From Actinosynnema sp040640215 (GTDB taxonomy: Bacteria; Actinomycetota; Actinomycetes; Mycobacteriales; Pseudonocardiaceae): a stretch of DNA of 64,000 bases. Positions 8,967 to 17,685 of this stretch are shown one piece after another. Both the position numbers and the translations under genes were made by a program. Below the pieces are notes generated by a model. It searched no databases, was not told the origin of the DNA, and saw only the letters and a program-made list of their open reading frames with translations. Each line of letters starts with the position of its first letter. Position 1 is the first letter of the stretch. The stretch lies in contig NZ_JBFABG010000001.1 of assembly GCF_040640215.1 (NCBI RefSeq), positions 620,001 through 684,000 of the forward strand, in the 5' to 3' direction.

Positions 8967-9187
8967 GACTCCTCCTCCGGGTACTGGAACACCTCGACCA
9001 GCGGGACGCCGAACACCCGGGCGATCTGGAAGGCCATCTCCAGCGTCGGCGAGTACTTGCCCTGCTCGATCGCGTTGATCGTCTGGCGGGTCACGTCGAC
9101 CCGCGCGGCCAGGTCGGCCTGCGTCATCCCGCCGTGCGCGAACCGCAGCGCGCGGATGGTGTTGGTGACCTTCGTGGGCTTGCCCAA
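8963..9187 (-). CDS. XRE-family HTH regulator
   Basis: 74 residues. A single Cro/CI helix-turn-helix: MTQADLAARVDVTRQTINAIEQGKYSPTLEMAFQIARVFG, followed by the short tail VEVFQYPEEES. Such compact XRE proteins are typically autoregulators of the operon they sit in. It starts 3 bases after the stop of the membrane protein gene and its stop overlaps the oxidoreductase start. The palindromic boxes at 9636-9688 at the head of the operon are its likely operator. Confidence 0.9.
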   Translation of the reverse strand: MGKPTKVTNTIRALRFAHGGMTQADLAARVDVTRQTINAIEQGKYSPTLEMAFQIARVFGVPLVEVFQYPEEES

Positions 9188-9190
9188 GGC

Positions 9191-9643
9191 TCAGAACCCC
9201 CGCCGGTAGGCGTGCAGCTTCACCAGCGAGCCGGCCACCGCGCCCAGCGTGAAGACCGCGTACATGGCGTTGGCGATCCAGAAGTGCCGCGCCTCGCCCA
9301 GGGCGAGCGCGAACGGCAGCACCATGCCCACGGCCACCAGCAGGCCGCCGACGTACTCGCCGCGCCGGTCGATCTCCCGGTCGCGCACGTCGCCGCGGTG
9401 CCGGTCGCCGGGCTCGGCGACCGCGACGACCACCCGTCCGAGGACGGACAGCGCGACCGAGATGCCGACCGCCCACAGCAGCGCCGCCGCGTACGGCGTG
9501 TCCACCAGGGCGCGCCCGTCGGCCAGGTCGACCAGCCTGACCAGGTAGGCGGCGTAGGTCACCAGGCCGACCACCAGGTAGACCCACGTGCCCTTCTCCT
9601 CGTACGACAACGGCCCCTCCGGGGTGTAAAGAAAACTTGACAT
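9191..9643 (-). CDS. Small four-helix membrane protein of an XRE operon
   Basis: 150 residues from ATG 9643. Four hydrophobic segments (about 19-37, 47-68, 95-115, 122-142) with a conserved-looking basic loop RHRGDVRDREIDRRGEY between the second and third. This architecture, a small four-TM protein with an acidic/basic RDREI loop next to a compact XRE regulator, recurs in many bacteria (DUF2178-like) with unknown function. The start codon sits inside the palindromic operator, so repression would block both transcription and ribosome access. Confidence 0.8.
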   Translation of the reverse strand: MSSFLYTPEGPLSYEEKGTWVYLVVGLVTYAAYLVRLVDLADGRALVDTPYAAALLWAVGISVALSVLGRVVVAVAEPGDRHRGDVRDREIDRRGEYVGGLLVAVGMVLPFALALGEARHFWIANAMYAVFTLGAVAGSLVKLHAYRRGF

Positions 9644-9688
9644 GGCCAGTGTCAAGCAAGCGCGACACCATGTCAAGCATCTTTGACA
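9636..9688. promoter_or_regulatory. Palindromic TTGACA/TGTCAA operator-promoter of the XRE operon
   Basis: Two inverted repeats of the same half-site. CTTGACA (9636-9642) and TGTCAAG (9650-9656) are separated by 7 bases, and TGTCAAG (9671-9677) and TTTGACA (9682-9688) by 4 bases. The half-site doubles as a -35-like TTGACA on the operon strand. The inner palindrome overlaps the start codon at 9643. The compact XRE protein encoded in the operon is the obvious candidate binder (inference). Confidence 0.65.
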
Positions 9689-9708
9689 CAACCCGGGCCG
9701 GAACGCAG

Positions 9709-9742
9709 TCGTGCCGGGGTCGCCACGGCGACCCCGGCACGA
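9709..9742 (-). terminator. Strong hairpin terminator after the subtilase gene
   Basis: A perfect 15-bp stem (9709-9723 with 9728-9742) and 4-base loop lies 72 bases past the stop of the minus-strand subtilase gene. There is no U-run, as is common for actinobacterial terminators. Confidence 0.7.
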
Positions 9743-9813
9743 TGTGCTCGAAACTGCTGGTGCCGGTGCGGACTAGCCGCGCCGACCACTTCCTCCCCGC
9801 ACTGCCCCGGGGG

Positions 9814-11331
9814 TTACTTCTTGCGGTGCCACACCACCTGCTGCGACGGGCCGTACAGGACGATGTTGCCGTCGTTCTGCACCACGAAGTTGACGCCCAC
9901 CGAGTTCGGCGTGTTGGTGGACCACCGCGACACACCGGCGTTGGAGTAGAGCACCACGTTGCCGTCGTACTGGAAGTACAGGCGGGTCGCGTCGGTGTTC
10001 CACGTCTTGCTCGACCACTGCGCCGCACCGGCGCGGTTGTAGAGCACCAGGTTGCCGTCGTTCTGGAGCACCAGCTTGTACTCGCCGTTGAACGACGTCC
10101 GGAACTGGCCGCGAACGAGCTCCTCGCCGGGGTTGATCCGGTCCTGGCGCGCCGGCAGACCCGGCAGGACGCCCGAGTGCAGCAGGACGTTCGCCGTGCC
10201 CGCCGACGGGTTGGTGATCTTGTCCTTGGTGCCGGCGTTCACCACGGCGGTGCGCACCGCGCCCGGCGTGGAGTTCGGCTGGCTGCGCAGGTAGGCCGCG
10301 GCCACACCCGCGACGTGCGGGGACGACATGGACGTGCCGCTGCCGTCGAGGTAGGAGGAGTCGTCGTAGGCAGCCGCCGAGGTGATCTCCACGCCCGGCG
10401 CGTACAGGTCGACGCACGTGCCGAAGTTCGAGAAGTACGCCTGCGCGTCGTGCCGGTCGGACGCGGCCACCGTGATGGCGTCCGGCACGCGGGCCGGCGA
10501 CTGGGCGCACGCGTCGGCGTTCGAGTTGCCCGCCGCCACCACGACGGTGACGCCGGCCGCGATCGTCCGGTTCACCGCGAGGTCGAGGGTGTCGTTCGCG
10601 TCGCCGCCGAGGCTCAGGTTCGCCACGGCCGGGCTGACCTTGTTGGCGGCCACCCAGTCGAGGCCGGCGATCACGGTGCCGACCGTGCCGTTGCCCTCGC
10701 AGTCCAGCACCTTGACCGCGTGCAGCCGGGCCGCCTTCGCGACACCGACGTTCGTGCCGCCGACCGTGCCGGCGACGTGCGTGCCGTGGCCCTCGCAGTC
10801 GGTGTTGTCCGTGTCGGCGGAGTTGAAGTCGAACGACGCCCGACCGCCGAACTCGGCGTGCGTCGTCCGGATGCCGGTGTCGACCACGTAGACGTGGACG
10901 CCGTCACCGTTGCCCTGGTAGGCGTACTGGTTGTCCAACGGCAGGCTGCGCTGGTCGAGCCGGTCGATCCCCCACGACGGCGGGTTCGCCTGGACCTCCG
11001 ACTTGCGCACCTTCTGGTCCTGGACGACCGACGCGACGGACGGGTCCGCCGCGAGCGCGCGCGCCACGTCCTCGGACATGGTCGCCGCGAAGCCGTCGAT
11101 CACCTGCTGGTAGCGGTGGGTGACCTTGACACCCTCGCGGGTCGAGGCGGCCTCGATCCCCGCGCGCTCCTTGAGCACCACGATGTAGCTGCCCGGGACA
11201 GCGTTCGCGCTGTCCGCGCCCGAGATTGTGCCCCCCTGAGCCGAAGCCGGTGCCACGCTCAGCCCCACGATCGCGGCCGTGGCGATTCCCACGCCGGCCA
11301 ACCGTCTCCAGGGCGCGCCGAACTCTCCCAT
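9814..11331 (-). CDS. Secreted subtilisin-like protease (S8) with C-terminal bulb-type lectin domain
   Basis: 505 residues from ATG 11331, preceded by GAGGGG. A signal peptide ends near APASA (residue 31). Next comes an inhibitor I9 propeptide (YIVVLKERAG to VVQDQKVRK). The S8 catalytic domain (about 115-395) carries Asp151 (VVDTGI), His182 (GHGTHVAG), oxyanion Asn269 (AAGNS) and Ser334 (GTSMSSPHVAG), as in proteinase K/aqualysin-type enzymes. The last 105 residues contain three QxDGNxVLY repeats (QNDGNLVLY, QYDGNVVLY, QNDGNIVLY), the signature of the mannose-binding bulb lectin fold. The lectin probably tethers the protease to glycan surfaces such as cell walls. A terminator follows. Confidence 0.95.
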   Translation of the reverse strand: MGEFGAPWRRLAGVGIATAAIVGLSVAPASAQGGTISGADSANAVPGSYIVVLKERAGIEAASTREGVKVTHRYQQVIDGFAATMSEDVARALAADPSVASVVQDQKVRKSEVQANPPSWGIDRLDQRSLPLDNQYAYQGNGDGVHVYVVDTGIRTTHAEFGGRASFDFNSADTDNTDCEGHGTHVAGTVGGTNVGVAKAARLHAVKVLDCEGNGTVGTVIAGLDWVAANKVSPAVANLSLGGDANDTLDLAVNRTIAAGVTVVVAAGNSNADACAQSPARVPDAITVAASDRHDAQAYFSNFGTCVDLYAPGVEITSAAAYDDSSYLDGSGTSMSSPHVAGVAAAYLRSQPNSTPGAVRTAVVNAGTKDKITNPSAGTANVLLHSGVLPGLPARQDRINPGEELVRGQFRTSFNGEYKLVLQNDGNLVLYNRAGAAQWSSKTWNTDATRLYFQYDGNVVLYSNAGVSRWSTNTPNSVGVNFVVQNDGNIVLYGPSQQVVWHRKK

Positions 11332-11852
11332 GCCTGGGTCCCCTCATGCAGGTACTGGATTACGAGAGGTTCGCGCGAACCGTGGTCAACTCTAGGGATT
11401 CCGACCCACCGGCACACTCGCATTACCGAAGATGATCCACCGGGACGGGAATTCCGCCCCTGCGGGCAGAAATGTTACGCCATTCGGCCCAGCAGGGGCT
11501 CCCACCAGCGGATCAACGCACCAGATGTCAATGCTCCCAACGGGTTACACCGCTGGAACGGGCACCGGGCCCTTTCCACCGGTTCTGCGGAGAACGTCCG
11601 AGGGAACGGGTCGCGACAGCCCGGCTCGACGTTCGAAAATGCACTCCGGGACATTTCAGGAGATCTTTCGAGCACCCGGAAACCCGGCTCGCGGTGAATG
11701 GCGCGGAGGGTCGACGGCAATCGACGGATCACGCCGCCGCGCGCGAGGACTCCGCTAGGATCACGTCCCTCCTCGGTGGCGACCCGGGTGGCCCGGACCA
11801 GGTCCGCCGGCGCGCTCGACCCGGGTCAACCGAACAGGATCGGCGCTCACCC
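11332..11852. other. Divergent intergenic region between subtilase and ABC operon
   Basis: About 520 bases carrying the promoters of the minus-strand subtilase and the plus-strand ABC operon. Codon-position bias is absent in the frames open here, and no RNA gene or repeat stands out. Confidence 0.5.
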
Positions 11853-12584
11853 GTGCGAATAGAGTTCGACGACGTCCGGTTCCGGTACGGCAGGAAGTCG
11901 GTGCTGTCCGGCGTGGACTGGACCATCGGCAGCGGGGTCACCGGGCTGCTGGGCCCCAACGGCGCGGGGAAGACCACGCTGCTCAACGTGCTGGTCGGGT
12001 TGGCGAAACCGCATTCCGGCACGCTCCGCTTCCACGGCGGCACCTCCGGCACCATCGGGTTCGTGCCGCAGCGGTTCTCGCTCGTCGGCGGGATGCGGGT
12101 GGTGGACACCGTCGCGTACGCGGCGTGGGTCAACGGGGTGGACCGGCCCGCCTGCGCCGCCGCCGCGCTGCGCGCCCTGGCGGCGGTCCGCCTGGACGAC
12201 CTGGCCACCGCGCGGGTCCGGACGCTGTCCGGCGGGCAGCGCCAGCGGGTGGGCGTGGCGGCGGCCCTGGCCCACGAGCCGGACGTGCTGGTGCTCGACG
12301 AGCCGACGGTGGGCCTCGACCCGGCGCAGCGGATGCGGTTGCGCGAGGTCGTCGCCGACCTCGGGCGCACCAGGACGGTGCTGCTGTCCACGCACCTGAT
12401 CGAGGACATCTCCCACCTGTGCCGGCGGGTCGGCGTGCTCGCCGACGGCCGGCTGGTGTTCGACGGGAGCGAGGCGGAACTGATCGGGCTGGTCGACAGC
12501 GCACCGGCCTCGGGCGTGCTCGGCTCGCCGTTCGAACGCGCCTACCAGGCGCTGGTCGCCGGGCTCGGGGCCGACCGTGGCTGA
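11853..12584 (+). CDS. ABC transporter ATP-binding protein
   Basis: 243 residues from GTG 11853. A longer frame extends upstream but is not coding-like. Walker A is GPNGAGKTT, the Q-loop region is FVPQRFS, the signature is LSGGQRQRVG, Walker B is LVLDEPTVGLD, and the switch is STHLIEDI. It is an exporter-type ATPase. The next gene begins 8 bases before this stop, so ATPase and permease are coupled. With the two following membrane proteins it makes a complete exporter of unknown substrate. Confidence 0.92.
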   Translation: MRIEFDDVRFRYGRKSVLSGVDWTIGSGVTGLLGPNGAGKTTLLNVLVGLAKPHSGTLRFHGGTSGTIGFVPQRFSLVGGMRVVDTVAYAAWVNGVDRPACAAAALRALAAVRLDDLATARVRTLSGGQRQRVGVAAALAHEPDVLVLDEPTVGLDPAQRMRLREVVADLGRTRTVLLSTHLIEDISHLCRRVGVLADGRLVFDGSEAELIGLVDSAPASGVLGSPFERAYQALVAGLGADRG

Positions 12585-13905
12585 CCTCGACACCGCCGAC
12601 CCGGTGCGGCACGGCGACCCGCCGGCCGTGCCCGGTGTTCGGACGCGGTTCCCGCTGGGCGTCTGGCCGGTCGCGCTGCCGGCCTCGGCGATCACCGCCG
12701 TGGTGGTCGCCGCGACCTGGTCCATGCGCTCCTGGCCGTACCAGGAGTGGGTGCGGACCTCCGCCGAGTTCCACCAGCAGAACACGTTCACGGCTCCGAT
12801 CGCGGCGGCGGCGGCCACGTACTTCGCCGGGCGGCTGCTCCCGCCGTCCCGGATCTTCGCGCTGCCCTCCGCAGCCCGCGCCGGCCTGCGCACCGCCGTG
12901 CCGCAACTGGGTCTGCTCGTCGGCGCGTTCGTCGGCGCGTACCTGCTCGGACTCGCGCCGCTGGTCGTCGTGACGCTGCGCGACGCCGAGTCCGGCGGCC
13001 TGGACGTCGGCGCGGCGCTGACCGGGCTGCTCGGCCTGGCCCTGGCGACCGCGTTCGGGTACCTGGTCGGCGTGGTGACCCGGACCTCCCTGACCGCACC
13101 GCTGTCCTTCGTCCTGCTCTTCGGTGCCGCGGTGGCGGGGAGCGGCGGGGACAGGTTCTCGGCGCTGATGCCGGTGCTCCACCTCGAACCCCCGCTCGGC
13201 CTCGTGCAGTCGACTCCGTTCGTCGCCTACCGGCTGGCGTTCCTGACGGTGTCGACGGTCGCGGTCGTGTGGGCGGTCGTCGGTCTGCTCCGGAGGCACC
13301 GCGTCAGCGGCAGCCTGTTCCGCAGCGCCGCCGCGCTGCTGCCGTTGCTGCTGCCCGTGGTGGTGGCCGTGCCGCCGCTGTGGTCCACACCGGCGCTCTT
13401 CGCCTACGAGACCGAGCCGGTGCACGTGTGCCGGACGAGCGGCACCGTCGAGTACTGCGTGCACGAGGGGCACCGCTCCAGACTGGACATCGTGGTGGCC
13501 GCGACGGAAGCCGCTCTACAGCGGTCCGGCAGGCCCGCGCCGTTCACCCGGATTCGGGACGAGGCGCTGCGCGGATACCCGATCGACCGGACACCGGTCT
13601 GGAGCCCGGAAGCGAAGGACACGATCCTCTGGGTGACGATCCAACCTTCGAGCCCCACGGACGACCGGCCGACCAGCGCCGTCAACGTGCTGTCCGGGCT
13701 GGCCGGCTGCTTCGGACGGCGGGAGAACGCCGATCCCCGGTCGGCCGAGCTGGCCCTGGAGCTCGGCCGGTGGTTGGACGGGACGGCCGCGCCCGAGAAC
13801 TCGTTCGTCGACCTGCCCGAACCCGTTGTGCAGCAGTGGATCGCGTCCAACGGCGACCGGATCGCCGGCTGCGCCCTGACCCCGGAGACCCTCCCCCGCC
13901 GATGA
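12577..13905 (+). CDS. ABC transporter permease with extracytoplasmic C-terminal domain
   Basis: 442 residues from GTG 12577. About six hydrophobic segments occupy residues 25-270. A soluble domain of about 165 residues follows, beginning FAYETEPVHVCRTSGTVEYCVHEGHRS; its Cys residues suggest an oxidised, external location. This layout is shared by several actinobacterial two-permease ABC operons without a known substrate. The ATGA overlap with the following gene indicates coupling. Confidence 0.8.
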   Translation: MADLDTADPVRHGDPPAVPGVRTRFPLGVWPVALPASAITAVVVAATWSMRSWPYQEWVRTSAEFHQQNTFTAPIAAAAATYFAGRLLPPSRIFALPSAARAGLRTAVPQLGLLVGAFVGAYLLGLAPLVVVTLRDAESGGLDVGAALTGLLGLALATAFGYLVGVVTRTSLTAPLSFVLLFGAAVAGSGGDRFSALMPVLHLEPPLGLVQSTPFVAYRLAFLTVSTVAVVWAVVGLLRRHRVSGSLFRSAAALLPLLLPVVVAVPPLWSTPALFAYETEPVHVCRTSGTVEYCVHEGHRSRLDIVVAATEAALQRSGRPAPFTRIRDEALRGYPIDRTPVWSPEAKDTILWVTIQPSSPTDDRPTSAVNVLSGLAGCFGRRENADPRSAELALELGRWLDGTAAPENSFVDLPEPVVQQWIASNGDRIAGCALTPETLPRR

Positions 13906-14507
13906 TCCGCCTCGTCCTGGCATCGAGATCGTGCCACCTGCTCGTGATCGCGGTCCTCGCGCTGGGCGCGCTGAGCGCGCTCCTGGACAACCACACCGTG
14001 GTGATCCACCTGTCGGCGGCCCACCGGCAGAACCGCCTGGCGTTCCCCGAGCTGTGCGCGGTGGTCGGGGTCGTGGTCGCGGTCGCGTTGCTGCGACCGC
14101 GCTTCCGGGAGTGGGACCGGTTGGGGACGCACCGCGCGACCGTCGTGTCGGTCGCGTTCGCCCTGGCGGGAATGCTGCTGCCGCTGGTGATCCTGGTCCT
14201 CGGGTCGCTGCGGTTGCCCGACGCGGTCCCGTGGGCCTGGCAGGTCTCCAACTACCTCGTCTTCGCCGGCGTCGCGTTCTGCCTCGGTCCGCTGGTGGGG
14301 CCGGCCCTGGCCGGCGGGGCGACGCTGGTCCTCTACTTCGGCGCGGCGGTGGTGAACCACCTGGTCCCCCGGGGCGTCCTGCCGGTGACGGGGTACCCGG
14401 GGCCGGCGACGCACTGGGCGTTCGCGGCCCTGGTGGTGCTCCTGGCCCTGGTCGTGCACGGCCGGACCCGGGGAGCCGGCCGGTGGTCGCGCCGGTTGGC
14501 GCGGTGA
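13902..14507 (+). CDS. ABC operon membrane protein
   Basis: 201 residues from ATG 13902, overlapping the previous stop as ATGA. Six hydrophobic segments (for example LLVIAVLALGALSALL, LCAVVGVVVAVALL, GMLLPLVILVLGSL) and short polar loops. No motif beyond membrane character. By position it is the second permease or an accessory subunit of the ABC exporter. A bidirectional terminator follows. Confidence 0.8.
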   Translation: MIRLVLASRSCHLLVIAVLALGALSALLDNHTVVIHLSAAHRQNRLAFPELCAVVGVVVAVALLRPRFREWDRLGTHRATVVSVAFALAGMLLPLVILVLGSLRLPDAVPWAWQVSNYLVFAGVAFCLGPLVGPALAGGATLVLYFGAAVVNHLVPRGVLPVTGYPGPATHWAFAALVVLLALVVHGRTRGAGRWSRRLAR

Positions 14508-14520
14508 GCTCCGGCCCGTC

Positions 14521-14547
14521 GCGGGGCCCGGTCGTCCCGGGCCCCGC
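14521..14547. terminator. Bidirectional terminator between convergent genes
   Basis: An 11-bp perfect stem (14521-14531 with 14537-14547) sits between the stops of the ABC operon (14507, plus) and the serine hydrolase gene (14554, minus). Confidence 0.75.
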
Positions 14548-14553
14548 GCCAGG

Positions 14554-15750
14554 TCAGCGGCCGGTGCCGCAGAGGGCCACGGTCGCGAGCTTCCGGTGCG
14601 CCGCGTCGAACTTCTCGCGGGACGCGGGGTCGCCGCCGTCCAGGACGCCGTGCGTGATGGAGAACTCGACCCGCTTGCCGCGATCGGGCGTGCTGAACAT
14701 GTAGGAGGTCACGCTCTGCGTGCCGCCGGTGTGGCCGACCGCCGTGCAGTCCGGCGTGAACCGGTACTCGAACAGGCCGAGCCCGACGCGGTCGACACCC
14801 GAGGCCGGCACCGTCTTGCGCATCTCGGCCAGCGAGCGGGACGACAGCAGCCTGCCCCCGACGAGCGAGCTGATGAACGTGTCGAGGTCCTCGGTGCTGG
14901 AGATGATCTCACCCGCAGCGCCCGCCCACGACGGGTTCATCAGGGTGTTGTCCACGACCTTGAGCCTGCCCTTGTGCTGGTAGGCGATGTAGCTGTGCGC
15001 GTTCGGGCCGGGGATGCCGGTTCTGGTGCCCGGCAGGCTGGTGCCGCGCAGGCCGAGCGGCTTCACGATCCGGCGCTCGACCTGGGTCGCGTAGTCGGTC
15101 TTGGCGACCTTCTCGATCAGCAGGCCGGCCAGCGCGTAGTTGGTGTTGGAGTAGGAGTGCCGGGCTCCCGGCTCGAACCGCGCGGGCTTGGCGAGAGCCG
15201 ACTTGACCAGGTCGCGGGCCTGGTAGGTGCGGAACCGGTTGTCGACGTAGTCCTGGCCCCAGATGGGGATGCCCGGGTCGGCGGTGCCGTCGGCCTTGGC
15301 GTCGCCGGTGTAGTTGTAGAGGCCGCTGGTGTGCTGGAGCACCATGCGGACGGTGATCCGGCGGTCGAGCCCGTACTCGGGGAGGTAGCGGGACAGCGAC
15401 TCGTCCAGCCGGACCTCGCCCTCGTCGACCAGTTGCAGGACGACGGTCGCGACGAACGCCTTGGTGATGCTCCCCGCCCGGAAGCTCCAGTCGGCGTCGG
15501 GCTTCCTGGACCTGCCGAGCTCCGCCACCCCGGCGCTCCCGGTCCAGTCCCCGCGCTTGTCGTGCACCCGCACCACGACCCCGGCCCCACCGGCCGCCAC
15601 GACGTCGTCCATGGCCTGCCGCAACTCCGTCCGCTGGCGGGAGGTCTGCGCGGAGGTGTCCTCCGTCGAAGCCCCGGCCTGCGCGGCAACCCCGGTCAAC
15701 AACGCCAACGTGAGGGCCGTGGTCCCGACCCGTCGCATAGCTGTGTTCAT
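14554..15750 (-). CDS. Secreted serine hydrolase / D-alanyl-D-alanine carboxypeptidase-like
   Basis: 398 residues from ATG 15750 (MNTAMRRVG), chosen because AAGGGGAA precedes it; an upstream ATG at 15801 lacks this. Signal peptide MNTAMRRVGTTALTLALL..AQAGAST. Beta-lactamase-fold motifs: SxxK in GSITKAFVA, YxN in HSYSNTNYA, and HTGG in VGHTGGTQS. The length and motifs match the R61 DD-peptidase/esterase group. It probably acts on peptidoglycan stem peptides or small esters outside the cell. Confidence 0.9.
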   Translation of the reverse strand: MNTAMRRVGTTALTLALLTGVAAQAGASTEDTSAQTSRQRTELRQAMDDVVAAGGAGVVVRVHDKRGDWTGSAGVAELGRSRKPDADWSFRAGSITKAFVATVVLQLVDEGEVRLDESLSRYLPEYGLDRRITVRMVLQHTSGLYNYTGDAKADGTADPGIPIWGQDYVDNRFRTYQARDLVKSALAKPARFEPGARHSYSNTNYALAGLLIEKVAKTDYATQVERRIVKPLGLRGTSLPGTRTGIPGPNAHSYIAYQHKGRLKVVDNTLMNPSWAGAAGEIISSTEDLDTFISSLVGGRLLSSRSLAEMRKTVPASGVDRVGLGLFEYRFTPDCTAVGHTGGTQSVTSYMFSTPDRGKRVEFSITHGVLDGGDPASREKFDAAHRKLATVALCGTGR

Positions 15751-16211
15751 TCGAATTCCCCTTGTACGCCCCGGGATCATTCCCGGAGACTGCCCGTTCA
15801 CGGCGTGTCCTCGGCGAGCGCTCGCTACGTTCGACCCTAAGAACCGTTGGGGCGGAACAGAATCTCGCCAACACCCGGACGGGGTGGTGCCAACACGACC
15901 CCGTTGGGGGGACAGCCGAATGTCGGACGTCGACGCAGGTCATGGCCGGGAGCGAACCCGACCCGTCGGGAGGCGGGCCGACGGCAACCTTGAGGGCACA
16001 CGTCGCCTCGTCGTGGGGAGCTGTCTCCTGCTGCTCTCGGCAACGATGACCGTCACCTTCTGATCCGCAGGAACCGGTCAACACGCTGACCAGGCGTTCC
16101 TCTTCGTCTGCCGTTGGTGCAGACGGTGCCGCGTTGTTGCGCCGGGCAGCCAAAGGAGTGCTGCTACTTTGCCGGTGAGTAGGTCGCTCATGCCTTCCGG
16201 AGGTCACGCCG
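15751..16211. other. Gene-free stretch left of the NUDIX gene
   Basis: About 460 bases between the serine hydrolase start and the NUDIX start. No convincing gene, RNA or repeat. It probably contains the divergent promoters, and may include the left chromosomal edge of the element remnants that begin to the right. Confidence 0.45.
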
Positions 16212-16634
16212 ATGAGCCAGCCCGTCTACCCCGTCTCGATCAAGGGTGTGGTGGTGCGTTACGACCGGGTGTTGCTGCTGAAGAACGAGCGCGAGGAGTG
16301 GGAACTGCCCGGCGGCCGGATCGAACCCGGCGAGACGCCCGAGCAGTGCGTGGCGCGGGAGATTTTCGAGGAAACGCAGTGGCAGGTGACCACCGGCCCG
16401 ATCCTCGACACGTGGATGTACTACATCGACGTGGCGGGGAAGAACGTGTTCATCGTGACCTACGGCTGCTACCCGGACGGTGACGCCGATCCCGTGCTTT
16501 CCCACGAGCACAAGGAGATCGGCCTGTTCACCGAGTCCGAGGTGCGCGGGCTGACTATGCCGGACGGGTACAAGCGTTCGATCGGGAGTTGGTTCGCCCG
16601 TCTGCGCGAGACCGGCCGGGAACTGATCCGGTAG
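16212..16634 (+). CDS. NUDIX hydrolase
   Basis: 140 residues from ATG 16212. The Nudix box runs GRIEPGETPEQCVAREIFEE; the usual Gly after EE-x is Gln (EETQW). The catalytic Glu residues of REIFEE are present, so a nucleoside-diphosphate-X pyrophosphatase is expected. NUDIX genes often accompany XRE-type regulators in actinomycete integrative elements, and here the gene directly precedes a mosaic remnant of element genes. It may therefore belong to an older, decayed element rather than to the chromosome. Confidence 0.88.
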   Translation: MSQPVYPVSIKGVVVRYDRVLLLKNEREEWELPGGRIEPGETPEQCVAREIFEETQWQVTTGPILDTWMYYIDVAGKNVFIVTYGCYPDGDADPVLSHEHKEIGLFTESEVRGLTMPDGYKRSIGSWFARLRETGRELIR

Positions 16635-16656
16635 CCACTCCTGACGGGGGGACGCA

Positions 16657-17385
16657 GAAGGAAACGGCGGCGGTGTCGAGAAGACAAGGGCGTTGGAGCC
16701 TGTTCATCGCCTCGCCCAGCCACAGCAGCAGGCCGCGTTGGCGGCTTCGTCTGCGAAGCCGATTGCGTCGGTGGCCGGCCGGGCTGGAGAGTCGGCGGTG
16801 AGCTCAAGTCGTCGGGCCTACCACTGGATGTTGCCGTTCGGCGGGACCGACTTGGTGCAGCTCGCCAAGCAGTGCCAGGCACGACTGGAAGACCCGCGTT
16901 TCGATCTCGTGCCCTTGAACGTCTTGCACCTGACGGTGAGACGAGTCGGGTTCTTGGACCAGGTAGTCACGGAGGTTGCCGCCACAGCCGCAGACGCCGC
17001 CCGGAAGCGGTGTCTGCGGCTGTCGCCGTTCAAGGTGGAGATCGGCCCGCTGGCAGGTTCGCGCGGTGCCCGGAGCTTCAGCGTGTCCCCCTGGTCAGCG
17101 CTTTTCCCGATGCACCAGGCGTTGGCGGACGCCGTGCGTGATGTGGTCGGCGATCAGTCGCACATGGACACCCGGTCCTTCCGGCCGCACCTGAGCATCG
17201 CCTACGCCAACACCGACGTGGCCGTCAGGCCGCTGCTGCCGGTGATCGACGAGCTGCGCGCGCTGCCGGCCGTGAGCGCGACCGTGTCCGAGGTGGCGCT
17301 GGTGAAACTGCGCCGGGAGGGCACGGTCTACCGGTTCGACACGCTGTTCAGCGTCCCGCTCGGCCCGGTGCCGATGCCCGCCTGA
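16657..17385 (+). pseudogene. Spliced mosaic remnant of an element related to E2, ending in a 2H phosphoesterase copy
   Basis: Four short tracts occur in the same order as in E2 with the intervening DNA gone. About 16657-16694 resembles the end of the relaxase gene (around 26955-26995). 16695-16728 resembles the end of the 103-residue gene (around 27060-27095). 16733-16805 resembles the end of the TPR regulator gene (around 29761-29833). 16806-17385 resembles the 2H phosphoesterase gene (30045-30633). The open frame from 16693 encodes a chimeric protein whose N-terminus (AALAASSAKPIASV) comes from the regulator. Its 2H motifs HLTV and HLSI are intact, so a shortened enzyme starting at GTG 16798 could still be made. 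Most likely a deletion-scarred relic. Confidence 0.75.
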
Positions 17386-17464
17386 CACCGCGAAGGCCGA
17401 CACTGCCTTGCCGATGTCGTGAACCGGGCCGGTACAGGTACAGGTGAGACCTGATTCGAAACAG

Positions 17465-17494
17465 AGAGGGCGGTGCCGACTGGCACCGCCCTCT
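17465..17494 (-). terminator. tRNA-type terminator next to the leftmost att copy
   Basis: A 13-bp perfect stem (17465-17477 with 17482-17494), 4-base loop and a short T run when read on the minus strand. It lies just past the partial tRNA-Arg 3' half and matches the position of a tRNA terminator. Confidence 0.75.
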
Positions 17495-17498
17495 GACT

Positions 17499-17542
17499 TG
17501 CGCGCTCGGCAGGATTCGAACCTGCAACCTTCTGATCCGTAG
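17499..17542 (-). repeat. att1: 44-bp copy of the tRNA-Arg(ACG) 3' half
   Basis: Identical over 44 bases to 19531-19574 and 33253-33296. It covers the tRNA from the anticodon loop to the 3' end plus 2 bases, but the 5' half of the tRNA is missing. This is the usual footprint of tyrosine-recombinase integration at a tRNA gene. Confidence 0.9.
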
Positions 17543-17655
17543 AGGTGAGCAGGTCGGCCCGCACGATCCACTTGGTCCGTTCGCGCTGGTGAGTGTCCGT
17601 TGGGCAGTCCAGGTCAGGGCCTCCGGCCTCCGGTCCCGCCCCGTCCAAGCAGTCC

Positions 17656-17674
17656 GTGAGACGACTGTGAGACG
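17656..17674. repeat. Paired 8-mers near att1, candidate integrase arm site
   Basis: GTGAGACG at 17656-17663 and 17667-17674, an 11-base period, about 114 bases inside att1. Position and period mirror the pair at 19692-19711, about 118 bases inside att2, but the sequence differs, suggesting a different integrase specificity. Confidence 0.45.
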
Positions 17675-17685
17675 GAGGCCAACCG

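Noticed and set aside
17499..17542. A second and third functional tRNA-Arg at 17499 and 19531
   Set aside because: Only the 3' half is present; the D arm and 5' acceptor strand are missing in both.
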